A stretch of DNA of 30,046 nt, from the IMG/VR virus record IMGVR_UViG_3300023094_000028, positions 1 to 30,046 of that record. The stretch is one strand, 5' to 3'. Of this stretch, positions 28,564 through 30,046 are shown piece after piece. The notes below the pieces were generated by a model that saw nothing but the letters and a program-made list of their open reading frames with translations, did no database searches and was not told where the DNA came from. This stretch comes from a virus. Within the stretch, counting starts at the first letter, position 1. Each line of letters starts with the position of its first letter. The translations under genes were made by a program, and so were the position numbers.

Positions 28564-28962
28564 ATGACTGACATCAAGACGAGCCCCAAGGCGGCCTACA
28601 AGGTCGTTCCCGGCATTACGGCGGAGGAAGCCGCCGACAAGGGTTATGTGGTGGTCGAGAATAACGCAGACGGCACTGCGCCGCTCTACGGCTATTACAC
28701 GGACACCACGACCGGCGCCGCCATGGAAACGCTGAAGGACGAGGACAAGCGCGTTGCCGTCCCCGCCGGAGGCGAGGTGAGCGGCGTTGTTCCGGTCGCC
28801 AGCAAGGGCGCGTTGGTCAACCCGAACGACCCCGTCGTTCACGGTGTGGCCGACAACAACCCGCACCCGGACGGCGCTCTGCCGAACGACAGCCAGAACG
28901 CGGATCTCGAGCTCGACGGCTACACGCCGGGTGATCCGCTGAAGGCGAAGAAGACCAAGTAA
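28564..28962 (+). CDS. Unknown structural-module protein
   Basis: A 132-residue hydrophilic protein of unknown function (TDIKTSPKAAYKVVPGITAE, YGYYTDTTTG, a C-terminal acidic and Asn/Pro-rich region, KAKKTK). GAGGAGGTCGGA precedes the ATG at 28564; a longer frame from 28384 overlaps the preceding gene. It sits between the decoration-like and adaptor genes, so a minor virion role is possible. Confidence 0.7.
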   Translation: MTDIKTSPKAAYKVVPGITAEEAADKGYVVVENNADGTAPLYGYYTDTTTGAAMETLKDEDKRVAVPAGGEVSGVVPVASKGALVNPNDPVVHGVADNNPHPDGALPNDSQNADLELDGYTPGDPLKAKKTK

Positions 28963-29607
28963 ATGACGATCGTCATCAATCTCGGCACGGCGCGGACCTT
29001 GGGGCAAGTCAAGGCCCGCATCGCCGACGAACTGGACAGGGCTGACCTGACCAGCCAGATCGGGCTTGCGATTGATGACGCGATTTCGGAGGCCGCGCAG
29101 AACCGCTTCTGGTTCAACGAAGTGCGCGGCCTTCTCGTCCCGCTCTACGCGGGGCAGGAATATTACGGGTCGGATGAGTTCTCCGCGATGACGGAGATCG
29201 ACGCGGTTTACCTGTCGATCAATGGGCAGCGTCGCAATCTCTATCCGGCCAATGACCTCGAATTGAACCAGTGGCGCGATGGCACTGCGGCGGATGGCGA
29301 GCCCTATCGGTGGGCGCGCTACGGCAGCAGCCTGCGCCTCTACCCGACGCCGCGCATCACCTATTCGCTTTACGTCGATGGCGTTTCGCGTCTGCCCCCC
29401 CTCATCAACGACGCGCAGGCCAATGCCTGGACCAATGAAGGCGAAAAGCTGATCCGCGCAATTGCGAAGCGCGAGCTTTTGGCTAACGTGATCCGCGATT
29501 TCGACGAAGCGCAGGCACAGCAACAGCTTGTTGCAAACGCGCAGAAGGAATTGGTCAACAAGTCATACGATCGGATGGCATCGGGGCAGATGGCCTGCAA
29601 TGGCTGA
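28963..29607 (+). CDS. Head-to-tail adaptor (P22 gp4-like)
   Basis: A 214-residue protein with LGQVKARIADELDRADLTSQI, AIDDAISEAAQNRFWFNE, YYGSDEFSAMTEIDAVYLS and a helical end (LIRAIAKRELLANVIRDFDEAQA). This order matches phage adaptor/tail accessory proteins that dock beneath the portal, such as P22 gp4. The start follows the previous stop at once. It fits the P22-like portal upstream. Confidence 0.82.
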   Translation: MTIVINLGTARTLGQVKARIADELDRADLTSQIGLAIDDAISEAAQNRFWFNEVRGLLVPLYAGQEYYGSDEFSAMTEIDAVYLSINGQRRNLYPANDLELNQWRDGTAADGEPYRWARYGSSLRLYPTPRITYSLYVDGVSRLPPLINDAQANAWTNEGEKLIRAIAKRELLANVIRDFDEAQAQQQLVANAQKELVNKSYDRMASGQMACNG

Positions 29608-30046
29608 CGTCCCGATCCAGTTTGGCCCATGGGAGCCCGATCGCGCGCCACATATGAGCCCGGCCCTGTCGGAGGCCGTGAACGTGCTTCCAGTCGCCGG
29701 AGCCTATGCGCCGTTCGCATCGCATGTTCCACTGTCTGGGACCACGCTGCCGGGGCCAGCGCGCGGCTATTTCTCCATTCCTTTGCCGGATGGCACGCCC
29801 TTGGTTTATGCGGCCACGAATGACGATATTTATGAGGTTGGCAATGGCTTCATCACGCAGCGTTTCGATGGCTCCTCCCTTTCGCCGGGCTATTGGCGCT
29901 TCGCTCAGTTCGATGGCAGAACGATCGCCATAAACCCTGCCGTTAACCCGAAAGGCGCAGTCCCGGGTAGCAGCTTCACCGACCTCGGGGGCACGCCACC
30001 TAAGGCTGTGACATGCGGTGTCGTCAGTAATTTTCTCGTATTGGGC
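29600..30046 (+). CDS. Partial tail/DNA-stabilisation protein, beta-propeller-like (gp10-like)
   Basis: ATG 29600 lies eight bases inside the adaptor gene and the frame runs open to the window end, about 149 residues. PALSEAVNVLPVAGAYAPFA and repeated strands (FDGSSLSPGYWRFAQFDGRTIAINPAVN) resemble phage tail accessory proteins of P22 gp10 type. Position after gp4-like protein supports this. The gene is cut by the window edge. Confidence 0.75.
   Translation, partial: MADVPIQFGPWEPDRAPHMSPALSEAVNVLPVAGAYAPFASHVPLSGTTLPGPARGYFSIPLPDGTPLVYAATNDDIYEVGNGFITQRFDGSSLSPGYWRFAQFDGRTIAINPAVNPKGAVPGSSFTDLGGTPPKAVTCGVVSNFLVLG

Noticed and set aside
28420-29523. 367-codon minus-strand frame opposite the adaptor region
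   Set aside because: A shadow of the plus-strand structural genes with good ribosome sites; no motif.
1-30046. CRISPR arrays, insertion sequences, rRNA genes
   Set aside because: No regularly spaced repeat-spacer pattern, transposase or rRNA sequence was found on reading the window.

Overview
The window is almost entirely the genome of a temperate tailed phage of a GC-rich alphaproteobacterial host. A sphingomonad host is my inference, from codon bias, protein style and the tRNA-Ser-type attachment site. No ribosomal, metabolic or other clear host gene is visible. Two divergent operons run away from a repressor control region near 10.5-11.3 kb. The leftward (minus strand) early operon runs from about 10.5 kb to the left edge. 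The rightward (plus strand) operon carries regulation, replication, packaging and head genes to the right edge. Nearly all genes are joined by 1-8 base start/stop overlaps (ATGA, GTGA, TGATG), so each arm is probably one long coupled transcript.

Left arm, in order of transcription: several small unknown genes, a YqaJ-type exonuclease, an SPFH-tail-like membrane protein, RecT, a small DUF6197-like protein, a phage Dam-type adenine methyltransferase, a large MazG-like fusion protein, five small or unknown proteins, an HD-domain (p)ppGpp-hydrolase-like protein, an excisionase-like HTH protein and a tyrosine integrase. Beyond the integrase lies an attP-like core built on the 5' half of tRNA-Ser(UGA). 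It is flanked by a perfect 20-bp inverted repeat. Beyond that again are more phage-style genes (a DUF7352-like gene and a partial gene leaving the window). Phage genes on both sides of the att core suggest an unintegrated or circularly permuted phage genome rather than a simple prophage end.

Control region: a CI-type S24 repressor gene lies between two pairs of 17-bp operators of form GTACC-N7-GGTAC. One pair overlaps the leftward promoter PL. The other overlaps the rightward promoter PR, which sits so close to the cro-like gene that its mRNA is probably leaderless. This is a lambda-like OL/OR layout with its own operator sequence.

Right arm: a cro-like HTH gene, a CII/CP76-like regulator, small genes, a stand-alone DnaA domain IV protein, a DUF1064 nuclease, two ParB-like proteins and a replication protein. 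The replication gene contains six GTCAC pentamers in exactly mirror-symmetric spacing, a strong candidate origin. Packaging follows: small terminase, large terminase, an XRE-HNH fusion, a small XRE gene and a P22-like portal. Next come receptor-binding or decoration genes including an SGNH hydrolase, and a scaffold. An inverted three-gene module of DNA-binding proteins (two AlpA-like, one ribbon-helix-helix) follows with its own promoter and a striking palindrome cluster. The window closes with an N4-gp56-family major capsid protein, decoration-like proteins, a gp4-like head-tail adaptor and a partial tail/stabilisation protein. The mix of portal and adaptor types suggests a podovirus-like virion (inference).
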